DNA from: Dioscorea cayenensis subsp. rotundata
Lineage: Eukaryota > Streptophyta > Magnoliopsida > Dioscoreales > Dioscoreaceae
Length of the DNA stretch: 64,000 nt
NCBI RefSeq assembly: GCF_009730915.1
Contig: NC_052472.1
Coordinates: forward strand, 15,034,912 to 15,098,911
Direction: 5' to 3'
The stretch's first letter is position 1; every line of letters begins with the position of its first letter. The translations under genes and the position numbers were made by a program. The notes beneath the pieces were generated by a model. That model worked only from the letters and a program-made list of their open reading frames with translations, did not search any database and was not told where the DNA came from. Shown one piece after another: positions 23,920-36,895 of the stretch.

Positions 23920-25541
23920 CACTGGGGACATGACCTACGATGATATCAAGGTGCGTAGTAGTTCCCATTGACCCACAACTCAAGCAACAGTTGTTACAAG
24001 AGTTTCATGCGACCTTTGTTGGTGGGCATACTAGCACACTAAGGACGTACATTCGTTTGGCTCACCAATTTTATCAGCTAGGCATGAGAAAAAATGTCCA
24101 TGATTTTGTTCACTATTATCACATATACCAACAAGCCAAACAAGTGAACACCCACCCTAGAAGGCTCTTACTACCTTTCCCCTCAACAAGTCTAGGAAGA
24201 TATATCCATGGATTTCATCATCGGGATGTCTTTTTCAAAGATTTAAGTGGTTTATGTAGTCATTGGTCACCTTTCAAAATATGGTAACTTCATCCCTCTC
24301 AGGGTAGATTCTTGCAACACAACCATATATGTTGAAGCTTTCACTACCAATGTGGCTAAACTACATGCTATTTTGATTAGTAGTGACAAAGACAAGGCAT
24401 TTACTAGTAAATTTTAACAACATCTCTTCAAAAGTATGGGCACGTACTATTCTTTCCATGTCATCGGCTTATCACTCACAAAGTGATGAGTAAATAGAAG
24501 GACTAAACAAATGCTTGCAGCAATACTTGAGATGCATTACTTCAGAGAATTCCAAGCAATGGTTAGAACTACTGCTTGGGTTGAGTAGTAATATAGTACG
24601 ACATACCATTCGAGAACAACCATGACATCCTTCAAAGTTCTTTATGGAAGAGATCCTCCAACATTTGATCACATATTGCTAGAATGACTGAGATCCTTCA
24701 TCAGCTTCCTCTCTACTCCACCAAAGGGATCAGGTGTGCGTGAGATTGAAACTGAATTTATTTCATGTACAAGATATGATTAAACATTTCGCTAATACTA
24801 AATGGTCTAAAGTTATCTTTGAAGGTGGAGACTTGGTGTTTGTCAATTTACAACCATACTGTCAGTCCTTTGCTTTCCTTGTGTAGAAGTTAATAACTCA
24901 GCATGAAGTTCTTTGGTAAATTCCAAATACTGCAATGCATTAGGTCAGTAGCTTACAAGCTTTCTCTACCTACAGAAGCTTGGATACATCCCATTTTTCA
25001 TGTCTCATTGTTGATCAAATATCAAGACATCCCATAGCATTTGATTATATTTCTACTGCTCATGGTTACTTAATTTAGACCACTCAATCAACCTAAATAT
25101 GTTCTTCAATCTCAAATAATTCTTAGGAATGGTCAATAGGTCCCTCAACTCCTGATAAAGTAGGATGGGCTTCCAGCTTAAATAATTCATGAGAAAATCT
25201 AGTTCTCTTATAGCATCAGTACCCTCATCTAGACCTTGAGGACAAGGTCCCTATGAAAGGAGGGGGGCAATGTTGCATAACTTGTTAGGGAGATTGAGAG
25301 AGGTGGTCAAGGTGGTCACATAAGGATATCAACCTCAAGAGAGAACCAACCAATGAAGAGCAATATTCAAAGGAATGAAAGGAAAGATGGTGCAAGGCTA
25401 CTTATGGGATGAGAATGAATTGTCATTATGGGAAATACGTGATGCCAGCTTAAAAATATATATATAAAGGGGGAGAAAATAAAAGAGAAGGGGGAGGTAA
25501 AGAAATGAGGGAAAGCTTGTCTTCGCAAGAGATTAGAAAGG
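23920..25541 (+). mobile_element. gypsy (chromovirus-like) remnant: integrase, 3' end of pol, start of the 3' LTR
   Basis: 23940-24287 reads as the integrase zinc-binding region (LLQEFHATFVGGHTSTLRTY, then FYQLGMRKNVHDFV and HIYQQAK; a Cys of the HHCC motif has become Tyr). Further frames contain the integrase core with stops. The C-terminal tail near 25220-25260 reads LEDKVPMKGGG. The polypurine tract AAAGGAGGGGGGCAA (25256-25270) is followed directly by TGTTGCATAACTTG, the start of the 3' LTR (25271), which continues to 25541 where a copia element interrupts it. Inactive. Confidence 0.8.
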
Positions 25542-25907
25542 TGATAGGAAATGTAAAGGAGGTATACTTCAGTGTATTTCACTAGCTGTGTATTCACTCA
25601 CAACTCACTATAAGAGAAGAAGATAGTGAAGCTTGAATGTAACCATCTTTAACTTGATAATGAAGCAGAGAGCTGAATATAAAGACTCAAAAAGTAGACT
25701 ACGACTCAAAAAGGTAAAGACCGACACAGCAGCCCATAAAACATAACATAGTAAAAAGCAAACATCCAATCGGTGCACAACACTTCATTTTGTTCCATCC
25801 AATCCTGACAGGCGGTTTCCCATGCAACGTACTACGTAGAGCCGGCTTCTTTGTTAATAGTCAACCCTTCGTAGCTTAGCATGGATTACGAGCAAGTTTT
25901 CCCAACA
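25542..25907 (-). repeat. 3' LTR of the copia element
   Basis: Plus strand begins TGATAGGAAATG and ends CCCAACA (TGTTGGG on the coding strand). It aligns along its length with 29951-30316, for example TATTCACTCACAACTCACTA and GTAGCTTAGCATGGATTACG. Confidence 0.85.
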
Positions 25908-28900
25908 TTCCCCCTTGCTCGAACTCCATACCCCGAAGAGCATCTCGAAAGTATTCATGCTTGTGGGTTGGTAATGCTTTGGTAAGTATGTCCGCCACAC
26001 GGTCGTGTGTGCTGCGAGTAGTATGACTTTCGATTATCCCATCTTTCACAAGATCTCTCGATGAAGTGGTAGCGAGTATCGATATGTTTGAGTGCGACCG
26101 TGTAGTATAGGATTTACGGTGATGGAGATGGCGATTTGTTATCACAATGGATGACACTTGCACCTTCTTGTTTTTCATTCGGGTTCCTCAAGAAGCCTCC
26201 TAAGCCACATCTGCTTCACATGCGACAGTAGCGAGAGATATACTCGCTCGGTGCTAGATAAAAGCCGTGATTAGTTGCTTCTTTGAACTCCATGCAATGG
26301 CGGCGGAACCGAGTGAGAATACCCATCGGATGTGCTTTTCCCTGTCGCTCGCGGCAGAGCCGCCCGTCATCGCATCCATGTACCCAATAAGTTTGAAGTT
26401 GTTGTTGTGAGAGAAGTGAAGACCATGGTCGATCTGTTCTGCTCACATAGTGCGAGGATTCTCTTCCAGACTCCCAAATGATGTGTTGTTGGAGCTTGCA
26501 TAAACCGAGAGACAACTCCCACTGCGAAATGCTAAATCGGGCCTCGTGTGTGTGAGATAGAGCAGCCCTCCTACAATTTTTCATGCATGCAGTAGAGTCG
26601 GCATTGCTCGAATTGTCCTTTAGAGCGAGTTTTTCATTCGAATTCATAGGAGGCGAGTCGGGTTTGGGTGCAGACATTCCGGTCTTCTTTAATAAGTCTT
26701 GAGCGTACCTCGGTTGAGATACAAACAATGAACCGTGGTTTTTGTTTGACTTCAAGCCCAAGAAATACCTTAATGGACCCAGGTCACTCATTTCAAAGGT
26801 GCTCATCATATTCTTTTCTACGAATTCGATCATCATCTCACTTGAAGAGCTCATGTAGATAATATCATCTACGTATAAGCATAACATAAGAATGTTTGAG
26901 CCTCCTTTGTCTCTCTTGTACACAGTGAGGTTCATTGAGATCTGCGACACGTACCCTTGTTGATGAAAGTACCGGTCGATGTGGCTATACCAAGCTCTCG
27001 AGCTTGCAGAGTCCATATAAGGCCTTCTCTAGTTTATATACATGCTCTTCTTTTCCTCTCAACAATGAAGCCTTACGGTTGAACAACGTATACTTCTTCC
27101 TTTATCTCTCCATTAAGGAATCCGTCTTCACGTCGAGTGATGAATACACCACATTCTCACGAGCTCGATGGCGAAGAACATCCGGATTGTCTCCATTCGG
27201 GCAACTGGAGAGTAAGCATCTTCAAAGTCAACTCCTTCTTGTTGGACATAACCTTTAGTGACCACGCGAGCCTTCTTCCTTAGCGAGTGTACCATCGGGA
27301 TTAAATTTGGATTTGAATATCCATTTTTAATCCAATTGCTCTCTTGCCCTCCGGCAGGCAGTCGGCTTCACGTTTGATTTTTGTGGATTGCTTCCATTTC
27401 TTCCTGCATAGCTACGATCAATCCTTGCTCTTGGCTCGCTTCCTCGAATGAAAATTGGATTTCGTCTTTGAGAGCAAAAAGAACATCGTGTTATAGATGT
27501 CGGTTAGCTCTCATACCTCACCGAGCGTAGCATCTTCTTCGATTAAGCTTATCCGGGTTCTACGAGATGAATTATTTGGATGCTCGATTTGATCCCCGCC
27601 GTTCATCGAGTGCCATCAATGGTGAGATACATTCTCATAGTCGGTTTCAATAACTTTCTCTACGTCAGCGGTTGGCGCGAAAATTTTGTGTAGTTGACTC
27701 ACTAGCATTTGACGGGTCCGACCTTCATTTTTCAACAAACTCAATATCCCTGCTGACTTCAATTCGTTTCGTGACCGGATTTATCACTTTATAAGCCTTT
27801 GACTTGTCACAATATCCTATAAAAACCCTTCTCTCTGATTTGGCATCGAACTTCTTCGTGTCTGCTGAATCGACCATCGTGAAAGTCGAACACCCGAACA
27901 CCTCGGATGGTCCACGGCGGGTTTTCAACCAGTCAGCGCTTCATAGGGTGTTAAATTTTCCAACGCTTTTCGTCGGCGCTCGGTTAAACCACGTGAGCGG
28001 CGGTGGAGACCGCCTCCGCCCAATATTCCAAAGGCATCTTCTTCTCTTTCAACATTGTCCTCGCCATCTACGTCAGCGATCCGATTCTTTCTTTCGTGCA
28101 GCGCCAGTTTCTTTGTGGTGGCCGGGGAGCCGTGAGTTCTGCTCGGATGCCGGAGAGTTCGCTGAAAGATTTGAACTCCTTAGAGGTAAATTCTCCTCCT
28201 CGGTCGAGTCAGGAGAATCTTCACCGATGATGACAGCTTTGCTTCTCCACCATTGCCTTTGAGCGTCTTGAATTGTTCATGCTGAGTCTGATTTTTCTCT
28301 CAAGGGAAGAATACCCTGACTATGCCGAGATAAATCGTCTGTTAATAAGAAAAATATTTGTTACCACCGAGAGAGGTCGTTTGCATCGGACCTACAAGGT
28401 CCCCATGAATGAGTTCAAGTGGGATTGTGGCCCTTCTTGCTTGCCCTTTAGGAAACTCAACTCTTGTTTGTTTTCCTAATAAACATGCTTCACAATGAGT
28501 TTCACATGGGTTTGTTTGCTTGATGGTGGGAAGGCCATGCACAAGTTGTTTCTCTGATAAGAGCTTCAAGCTTTTCAGGTTGAGGTGACCATAACGCTTG
28601 TGCCATAGGTTCATCAACGTCTCATTTCCTTGCACGACGTTAGCTGCACCTACATCAGTGCGAATCTAAAGGGAAAGAGTCGGTGGGGTGTCATTTGAAC
28701 TCCCGCCACCTTGGTGTTTGATGCGGCTTCTCTAATGGAGCATTTCCCATCACAGTAAATTCCACATTATATCCTGCGTCATTAAGCCGACCCACACTTA
28801 GCGTGTTATGAGCTAAAGTGAGGGTACATATTGTACATTAGTTAGAGTGCTTAATTTTCCCGTGCTTGCAGCGCGGAGAACTACCGAGCCTACTCCGCAG

Positions 28901-29900
28901 ACTTGTAGTGCTTTCCCAGTCTCCAAGTCTAATTGTTTGTTGTGTGGTCTCTTTTATGTTTTGAAATAGCTTCTTATCTCCGGACATATGATTGACGTGC
29001 CTATCAACGAGCGAGTTCCTCCTCCTTCACTCATGTGTTCGTTGCTTTGCCATGAATAGTAGGCCCTCGTCGACCTTCTTTCGCCTCTTCGATGACATTA
29101 GCTTCTTTGTTTTTGTACCAACAATGGGCTTTCAAATGCCCAAATTTTTGCATATAAAAACATTGCATACCCTTGTACTTGCTTGTCGCATCTATGCCAC
29201 GACTCATGCTCATAACCTGCCTGCGTCCACGGCTCTCCTCACGAAGGAACTACGCCCGACCTCGACCTCCTCAGTGGCTGTGTTCACCCAAAGGAGAGCT
29301 TTTTGCATCGGAGCCTTCTCCTCCTCCTCGCTGCAAGGTTTTAGTATAGATTCGTGGCTTTTTCAAAGAGCTACCAAGTGCTTCAACGGTGAGAGTATTG
29401 AGATCCTTGGCTTCATGATAGAGTGCTGCAGCGTGTGAGAACCTTGGAGTGAGGCTTCTCAGTATCTTTGCCACCACATTCTTGTCTGAGCTGGTCGCCC
29501 ATCACCGAATCCCGGAACACTACGTCAAGCACCCTGTCGATGAAGTCTTGGATGGATTTCGCCTTGCTTCAACTGCGACATCCGACTCCCTATGTAAAAG
29601 TGCTGACTTGGCCCGGTGTTGAGTATGCGGAGTCTCCTTGAAACTCGGTTTAAGTATCTCCCATCCATCTTTGGTGGTCTTTGCCTCCGATATCCTGACG
29701 AGGATCTTGGCTCCAGCGCTTGTTGGATGAGATCTGGGGCCTGCGTCCCTTCTTCATGCTCTCATTTAGTCGGTTGCCGTCTTCCTCCTCACCGAAACCT
29801 TTTTCAACAAGATTCCATAGATCTCTCGATCTAAACATTGTTTTCATCATAAGTGTCCATAGGTTGAAATGTTCACCATTAAAAGAATGGAACATTTGCC
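25876..29900 (-). pseudogene. copia gag-pol, multiple frameshifts
   Basis: From 5' to 3' on the minus strand the domains are as follows. Gag starts at 29650-29895 (FNGEHFNLWTLMMKTMF). The zinc knuckle is near 29100-29165 (CFYMQKFGHLKAHC; the second Cys is Met). GAG-pre-integrase lies at 28342-28635 (LMNLWHKRYGHLN, then CEACLLGKQ). The end of integrase is at 27725-27928 (FIGYCDKSKAYKV). Reverse transcriptase, with active-site YVDD (CLYVDDIIYMSSS), is at 26216-27016. RNase H and the C-terminus at 25876-26178 end HDRVADILTKALP. The frame breaks many times by one or two bases while the residues between stay conserved. Confidence 0.85.
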
Positions 29901-29950
29901 CTGTGAAGCACTAGATGAAGACCCACTTCCAACCATGATCTCGATACCAG

Positions 29951-30316
29951 CGATAGGGAAATGTAAAGGGAGGTATACTTGATTGTATTTCACTAGTCGT
30001 GTATTCACTCACAACTCACTATAAGAGAAGAAGATAGGTGAAGCTTGAGATGTAACTCAAAGCTTTAACTTGATAATGAAACGATGAGATCGAATATAAA
30101 GACTCAAAAGTAGACTACGACTCAGGGTAAGATCGACACAGTGACCAAAAATAAAAACATAACATAGTAAAAAGCAAACATCCAATCGGTGGACAACACT
30201 TCATTTTGTTCCATCCAATCACTAAGCGATTTCCATGCAGCGTACACGATGGTCGAGCTTCTTTGTTAATAGTCAACCCTTCGTAGCTTAGCATGGATTA
30301 CGAGCAAGTTTCCCCA
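29951..30316 (-). repeat. 5' LTR of the copia element
   Basis: Second LTR copy. Its inner end reads CGATAGGG where the other copy has TGATAGG, and its outer end reads TTTCCCCAGCG where the other has TTTTCCCAACA. The primer-binding-site-like sequence adjoins it. Confidence 0.8.
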
Positions 30317-30538
30317 GCGAAGCCTCGTACCTTGATTAGGGCAATGAATAGAGATAAAAAGTGGGAAAGATGTAGAACCCATGGTTAAGGATAGGGGATG
30401 ATCATAGATATATGCCTACAAAAAGGTCTTTCCATTTTTTAGTTAAGGAGAATCTCTAGGATAAGCTTTCCAACAACATAAATAAAAGTGAGGAGTCATA
30501 CGCTTTGGTTCCAAAAACAAGAGAAGTGCTTGGTTTTA

Positions 30539-31458
30539 AGCAAGGTTGTCAGACCCGGCAGGCATTGGCCAGGTTAAGGCCTGATGGTCGATGGGTCGAT
30601 GGGTTCGGCCCAGAGATTGACAAGGGGTTAAGCAGGGTCAATAATAAAATATATATATTATAATAATTAATAATGAACAAATATAATAATAAAACTATAG
30701 TTATAATATAAAAATTACTCAAATTTGATATTTAAATTGATAAATGGACATATATGCACTTTAGTCTTTTCTAATTATGTCATTTATTTTTAAATTTTTA
30801 AACTTTTACAAATTTGATATATTAATATATAATTGATCTGAACCTGCCGATTGTTTTATTTATTGTTTGTTTATTGGTTAATGTATCGAATAGATAAAAA
30901 TTTAATTTACTAATTCTTATCTTTTTATATGGATGATACGTTTTATTATCGTAACTTACCCAATTTCAATTAAAGATTTTTATTTTGTTTTTAAATTTTT
31001 CTTGTCTTTTTAATTTAGTTAGAATATTTTATATTTTATATTTTATAATAAAAATTACACTCATTTATTGTTTTATAATAAGTTACATATTAGAAAGTAT
31101 TTAGTATATACATAACATATTAATAAATTTTTATTTTTAAATGCTAATGTTGGTATATGTTTATGATATATATATTTTGTAGTTCCATTTATTGATTATA
31201 AATTAAAAATAATATTAATAAATATACATGATTTTGTAGTTTCTAATGAGGAAAATAATAATTAATTATTAAATATTGTAAAACTCTAATATTAGTGACC
31301 CGATTGACCGTGGGTCAGACCGAGTTCCCGAGTTGAGCCTTGAGTCGCAAGCAGTGCTCGCCGGGTCATACCCAGTTCGATGTGATATGCTGGGCGTCCA
31401 TATGGCGATTCAAGTTTTTCGGTTGAAGCCGAGCGGGACCCGGTCAGAGTCGACAACA
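30539..31458. mobile_element. Mutator-like non-autonomous element, 920 bp, 9-bp target duplication
   Basis: The 9-bp repeat TTGGTTTTA lies on both sides (30530-30538 and 31459-31467). The ends are AGCAAGGTTGTCAGACCCGG on the left and, reverse-complemented, TGTTGTCGACTCTGACCGGG on the right, which are imperfect inverted repeats. A 9-bp duplication is the Mutator size. The interior is AT-rich and non-coding; both arms are GC-rich. Confidence 0.72.
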
Positions 31459-31467
31459 TTGGTTTTA

Positions 31468-31859
31468 CAGTATTACTCAATCATTATGCTCATATAACTA
31501 CAAAATTATAAGCAACCTAAGCCTATCCCCTATCCTAAACCCATAAAAATATATACATAGATGTAGCTGTAAAAAGACCAAAGACTTGCTTGGTTTAAAA
31601 CCGAGAGCAAGTTGAGTATGAAATCTGAGGGTGTGGTGGATGCACTGTTGGGCTTAAGACTCTTACCTAAATTGCTTCTTTGATGTATCTCAAGAGATCT
31701 GAAAGGATGACTGTAGAAGATGGCTATTATTAGGTGAACCTCACGATTGCCCTCGACATTACCCCTGACACCAAGAACCTCTAAAGGCAAGACAATAATG
31801 AACTACCTCTTGATGATAGTAACGTCGAGACTAATGCAGATGAGTTTTGCAATAAACTT
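31468..31859. other. intergenic, no gene recognised
   Basis: 392 bp between the Mutator-like element and the next LTR. No domain seen. A short inverted motif (CTTGCTTGGTTTAAAACCGAGAGCAAG) occurs near 31585-31611. Confidence 0.4.
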
Positions 31860-32918
31860 GATAAGTGCAAAATTGAACATATTTTTATATTATTTTTTAC
31901 ATTTAATAGGCATGTAATGTAGCATGTATGGTGAAAATTTGATTTTAGGTCACGGGTAGAGCATAATGAGTAGAAAGCCAAAAGAAGCAATTTGAGAAAC
32001 AAGTTGAGGGAAGGAGCTCCTTTGACATCAACAAGCGAATATGCCAACCAAAGCATCTTACGACCATAAGCCTCAAACAGAAGATCTTGCGGGCATGTTT
32101 ACTTAAGTAAGCAAGAGTATAACGACCCGAGATAAAAGGGCTTATGGGTAGAACATATCCGTAAGCGAGGCATAAGGATGAGCCAAAAGAACTTATGGGC
32201 ATGAAATATGCTCGTAAGAGGTTAGTAAGCACCAGACGAGAGAAGATTATGGTGCACCGCTTTATGATCATAAGCTGAGAGCTGTAACACAAGGATTAAA
32301 GACCTATAGGCATGAGAACTTACGACCATAAAATCCACATGTAAGGTACACTATTTCTTATCTCTGAGTTCTTTGTATTACGTTCTTACATTATTAAATG
32401 ACCTGCATTAGATATAAAAAGATTGAGGGTTTTTATGGGGTCTTTTTGAGTAGGAAGTAAAGGGAAGAAAGGAGTTTCAAACGCCTTTCTCCAGATAATC
32501 TAATCAGCTTGGGAGCTTACATCTACTAGCACAGGGCACCAGAGAAACAATCAGCGAGAGTGTTCGGCGTTTGATGTAAATTCGTGGAGACAGATTCGTC
32601 GGCAATTCTATGCTTGAGGAGGTTTAAAAGAATCTCTACTTTCTTTGTCTCGATTTGAGTTGTATGGTGCATTCTCCGCTATTGAAAAACTAAACTTCGT
32701 TGACTGTTTTGGACGTAAAAGTAAAACTTAGGTTTTTACTTTTGATGGCATATTAGTTATAGATATTCGATCTTCTATGGATTTTACTTATTACTGATGT
32801 CGTACTTTTTACGAATTTAATTGTTTTGTTTATCTTGTTTTGAATTCTGTTGTCGAGAGTCCGAGGTTTCATGATTAATGTACATGAGTGACGTGTCGAG
32901 AGTAAATATATATATATA
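31860..32918 (+). mobile_element. gypsy LTR (Tat/Athila-like), partial, runs into the assembly gap
   Basis: Begins TGATAAGTGC, close to the TGATGAGTGC start of the solo LTR at 16398. It contains the same kind of palindromic motifs as the 46.6-kb LTR (CTTACGACCATAAG near 32055, CTTATGGGTA near 32140, TTTATGATCATAAG near 32262). No polypurine tract precedes it, so it is a 5' or solo LTR. The right end lies beyond the (TA)n tract and N run. Orientation is inferred from the start sequence. Confidence 0.65.
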
Positions 32919-33918
32919 NNNNNNNNNNNNNNNNNNNNNNNNNNNNNNNNNNNNNNNNNNNNNNNNNNNNNNNNNNNNNNNNNNNNNNNNNNNNNNNNNN
33001 NNNNNNNNNNNNNNNNNNNNNNNNNNNNNNNNNNNNNNNNNNNNNNNNNNNNNNNNNNNNNNNNNNNNNNNNNNNNNNNNNNNNNNNNNNNNNNNNNNNN
33101 NNNNNNNNNNNNNNNNNNNNNNNNNNNNNNNNNNNNNNNNNNNNNNNNNNNNNNNNNNNNNNNNNNNNNNNNNNNNNNNNNNNNNNNNNNNNNNNNNNNN
33201 NNNNNNNNNNNNNNNNNNNNNNNNNNNNNNNNNNNNNNNNNNNNNNNNNNNNNNNNNNNNNNNNNNNNNNNNNNNNNNNNNNNNNNNNNNNNNNNNNNNN
33301 NNNNNNNNNNNNNNNNNNNNNNNNNNNNNNNNNNNNNNNNNNNNNNNNNNNNNNNNNNNNNNNNNNNNNNNNNNNNNNNNNNNNNNNNNNNNNNNNNNNN
33401 NNNNNNNNNNNNNNNNNNNNNNNNNNNNNNNNNNNNNNNNNNNNNNNNNNNNNNNNNNNNNNNNNNNNNNNNNNNNNNNNNNNNNNNNNNNNNNNNNNNN
33501 NNNNNNNNNNNNNNNNNNNNNNNNNNNNNNNNNNNNNNNNNNNNNNNNNNNNNNNNNNNNNNNNNNNNNNNNNNNNNNNNNNNNNNNNNNNNNNNNNNNN
33601 NNNNNNNNNNNNNNNNNNNNNNNNNNNNNNNNNNNNNNNNNNNNNNNNNNNNNNNNNNNNNNNNNNNNNNNNNNNNNNNNNNNNNNNNNNNNNNNNNNNN
33701 NNNNNNNNNNNNNNNNNNNNNNNNNNNNNNNNNNNNNNNNNNNNNNNNNNNNNNNNNNNNNNNNNNNNNNNNNNNNNNNNNNNNNNNNNNNNNNNNNNNN
33801 NNNNNNNNNNNNNNNNNNNNNNNNNNNNNNNNNNNNNNNNNNNNNNNNNNNNNNNNNNNNNNNNNNNNNNNNNNNNNNNNNNNNNNNNNNNNNNNNNNNN
33901 NNNNNNNNNNNNNNNNNN
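32919..33918. other. assembly gap, 1,000 N
   Basis: Exactly 1,000 N bases between a (TA)n tract and an AT-rich sequence. The round length suggests a placeholder of unknown true size. Any reading frame crossing it is meaningless. Confidence 0.99.
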
Positions 33919-34246
33919 TTTTTATTTTATAAAAAAATTTTAAATTATGGTCTGCACCCTCACATTAAAACAAGGAACACATGGGAATACAAGAATAAAT
34001 ATATATATTTTCCCTAAAAATAAAATAAAAAACAGTACCTCAGCGCATATGTCTGTTGATGGCCACACATTCAAACCATGGTTAACTTTTCTAGAGCACA
34101 CACCTTTCCTTCAGTTCAGCCGCCACAATAAACCATCTCTTCTCAATGCATACGATATGAGATTTTGACGAGAAATTGAGAGGATATATCCCCACTAACT
34201 CTTACATATCTTCATCTCTCATCGTCACTAACCTTGAGCTTCATCA
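33919..34246. other. 5' flank of the acyl-CoA ligase gene
   Basis: AT-rich sequence then about 200 bp upstream of the first ATG. No clear TATA box could be singled out. Confidence 0.4.
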
Positions 34247-36826
34247 ATGGCGAACCTCCCCGGATCTCCGGCGAACATCGATTGCCGCAGCGGCTACTGT
34301 CCGACCAACTCCATCTTCTACAGCAAACGCAAACCCATCCCCCTCCCTACCACTCCCCACCTCTCCGTCACCGCCTTCATCTCCTCCCGCCACCATTCCG
34401 GCACCACCGCCCTCATCGACGCCGCCACCGGCCAAAGCATCTCTTTCCCTGCCTCTGGCGTTCCGTCTCCTCCCTCGCCACCGCCCTCTCCACCCGCTTC
34501 TCTATCCGCAAGGGCGACGTCGTCCTCCTCCTCTCCCCCAACTCCATCTACTTCCCCATCGCCTCCCTCGCTGTCCTCTCCCTCGGTGCCATCCTCACCA
34601 CCACCAACCCCTCAACACTCCCGGCGAGATCTCCAAGCAAATCACTGACTCCAACCCCGTCCTCGCCTTCACAACCCCTAACCCTAATCCCCCAAACTCT
34701 CCTCCTTCTCCTTCCCCGTCATCCTCCCTCGACTCCTCCTCCCCCAAATCCTCCGACTCACGCATCACCACCTCCATCGATGAACTCCCTCCAAACTCCT
34801 CCAGATCCATCAATCCCTCACGAATCCATCAGCCAAGACGACCCAGCCACGCTCCTCTACTCCTCGGGAACGACAGGGATGAGCAAAGGCGTGATCTCAA
34901 CTCACCGATCACTGATCTCCATGGTCGCGATCATCCTCAACCGATTCAAACTCGATGAAGCCGCCGGCATCCAGACCTTCATCTGCACCGTCCCCATGTT
35001 CCACATCTACGGCCTGGCAGCGTTCGCCACCGGCCCTCGCATCCGGCTCCACGGTGGTGATCCTTTCCAAATTCGAGATGGGAGACATGCTAAGCGCGAT
35101 CAACAAGTACAACGCCACATTCCTACCACTGGTAGCGCTGATCCTCGTGGCGATGCTGGCAGGAGCAAGCCGCCGCCATTGGGGCCACCTTAGGAAGATG
35201 CCTCCGGCGGGGCACCGCTGGGGAAGGAGGTGATCGAGGGGTTCAAGGAGAGGTATCCGATGATCGAGATCTTGCAAGGTTGACGGGTTAACGGAGAGTA
35301 CTGCGATCGGAGCGTCGACGGATTCGTCGGAGGAGAGTCGGAGGTATGGTACTGCTGGATGCTGTCGCCGAACACGGAGGCGAAGATCGTGATCCGGATA
35401 CTGTATCATTACCGCCCAATGGAGTGGGTGAGCTCTGGCTTCGCGGGCCTTACCTCATGAAAGGTACGTGTGCATTGACTGACCCTTTTTGTTTTATATT
35501 TTTGTTTGTTTTTATTTTTCTATTTTAAAAAAATATATTTTTAATTTTATTTATTTTCTATATACAAACGATGGAATTTCTTTTTAAATTGGGTAATAAT
35601 TTTTATATTTCGTAAGTAATCCATGATTTATTTCTTTACACCAAATATATATATATATGTGTGTGTGATATAAAATGGTATAAATTTCGAATAAACTTTT
35701 GTATAAATAAGAATATATATATTTTATTCAGTTAAAATATCAAAAGTAGTTTTGGATGGATGAGGAGCAAGTTTTGAAAAGTGAACTTGTAGTAAGTGTA
35801 ATAATTGAAGTTTTTTTTCTTTTAAACATATGGTTAAAGTTATATCACACAATAGTACAAAAAATCACCTTGATCCTTTTCAAAATATATCCAATTAATA
35901 CCACGAAAATATTTTTCTGTTAACATCCTAATGGAAGTTACATTACTACATCACTTCCAAAATTATATAGCCCGTGAGAAAGAGAAATCACAGCCTGTGA
36001 AATTGAGAGAGAAAAAAAGATTTGTGATTCCTGTATATGATTCATTATTTTCTTGTGTAAAATACTTTGTGATATTAAATAAATTAAAAACATTCACATT
36101 TGTTATATTTGAAAATAATTAATTCAGAATTCGTTCTTTTTAAGGTTGTTTTTAATGACTTATTGGTTTCCGCTAAAATTTGTAGAACAATTTACTTATT
36201 ATTAAACCGAAAAACCTTTTGGTTGTTTAGAAAGCAGGACAAATTTTGGGTTTTAAAATAAAAATATCTCTGCGCTGAAGAGTGAAATGACGGTTTGAAG
36301 TTTTTGTGGTGGTGGTGGTGGTGGGGGTATTAAGGGTATTTCAAGAACGAGGAGGCGACGAAGGGAACGCTGGATCCAGAGGATGGCTAAAGACTGGTGA
36401 CTTGTGTTACATCGACGACGATGGGTACCTATTCATCGTCGACCGTCTCGGGCAAGGAGCTCGATCACGTATAAGGGTTATCAGGTATGTTCTCGCTGCT
36501 CACGTGTACTCGAGAATGACCCGTTGATGATGATGGTGATGGTATTGGTTTGCAGGGTGGCGCCGGCGGAGTTGAGGCTTTGTTGCTCACTCATCCAGAT
36601 ATCACTAATGCTGCTGTGATTCTGTAACTAAAACCAAACCTTTTATTATTAATTTCTGTATTTATTTATATTTTTTATTTAGAGTTTTAGGGAGTTGGTT
36701 TGTAATTCATTCTCAGGTTCCCTAGATAAAGATGTGGGGCAGTTTCCCATGGCTTATATTGTGAGGAGACCTGAAGTGATTTATCTGATACTACTGTTAT
36801 GGAATTTGTTGCCAAGCAGGTTTTGT

Positions 36827-36828
<2 letters not shown>

Positions 36829-36894
<66 letters not shown>

Positions 36895-36895
36895 A
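36829..36895. repeat. (CT)n(TA)n microsatellite in intron 4 of the ligase gene
   Basis: A pure CT run followed by a pure TA run starting just after the splice donor at 36820. Confidence 0.95.

Larger units (their letters stand above)
25542..30316 (-). mobile_element. Ty1/copia retrotransposon with both LTRs, frames broken
   Basis: Two LTRs of about 366 bp flank a minus-strand gag-pol. At the 3' end the polypurine tract GGGGGAA directly precedes the LTR start TGTTGGG (minus strand, 25907). At the 5' end TGGTATCGAG (29940-29949 reversed) matches the initiator-Met primer-binding site. The element lies in the LTR of the gypsy remnant at 23.9-25.5 kb. I could not recover a clean 5-bp target duplication. 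The long identical LTR blocks interrupted by small indel clusters suggest a fairly young insertion with noisy sequence. Confidence 0.88.

Noticed and set aside
28003..29914. Plus-strand frames across 27-30 kb
   Set aside because: They are antisense to the copia gag-pol, which has recognisable domains on the minus strand.
32878..34017. 379-codon open frame
   Set aside because: It is open only because it crosses 1,000 N bases.
34176..35193. Several long overlapping proline/serine-rich frames
   Set aside because: They are alternative frames of the GC-rich first exon of the acyl-CoA ligase; conserved residues switch between them at small indels.
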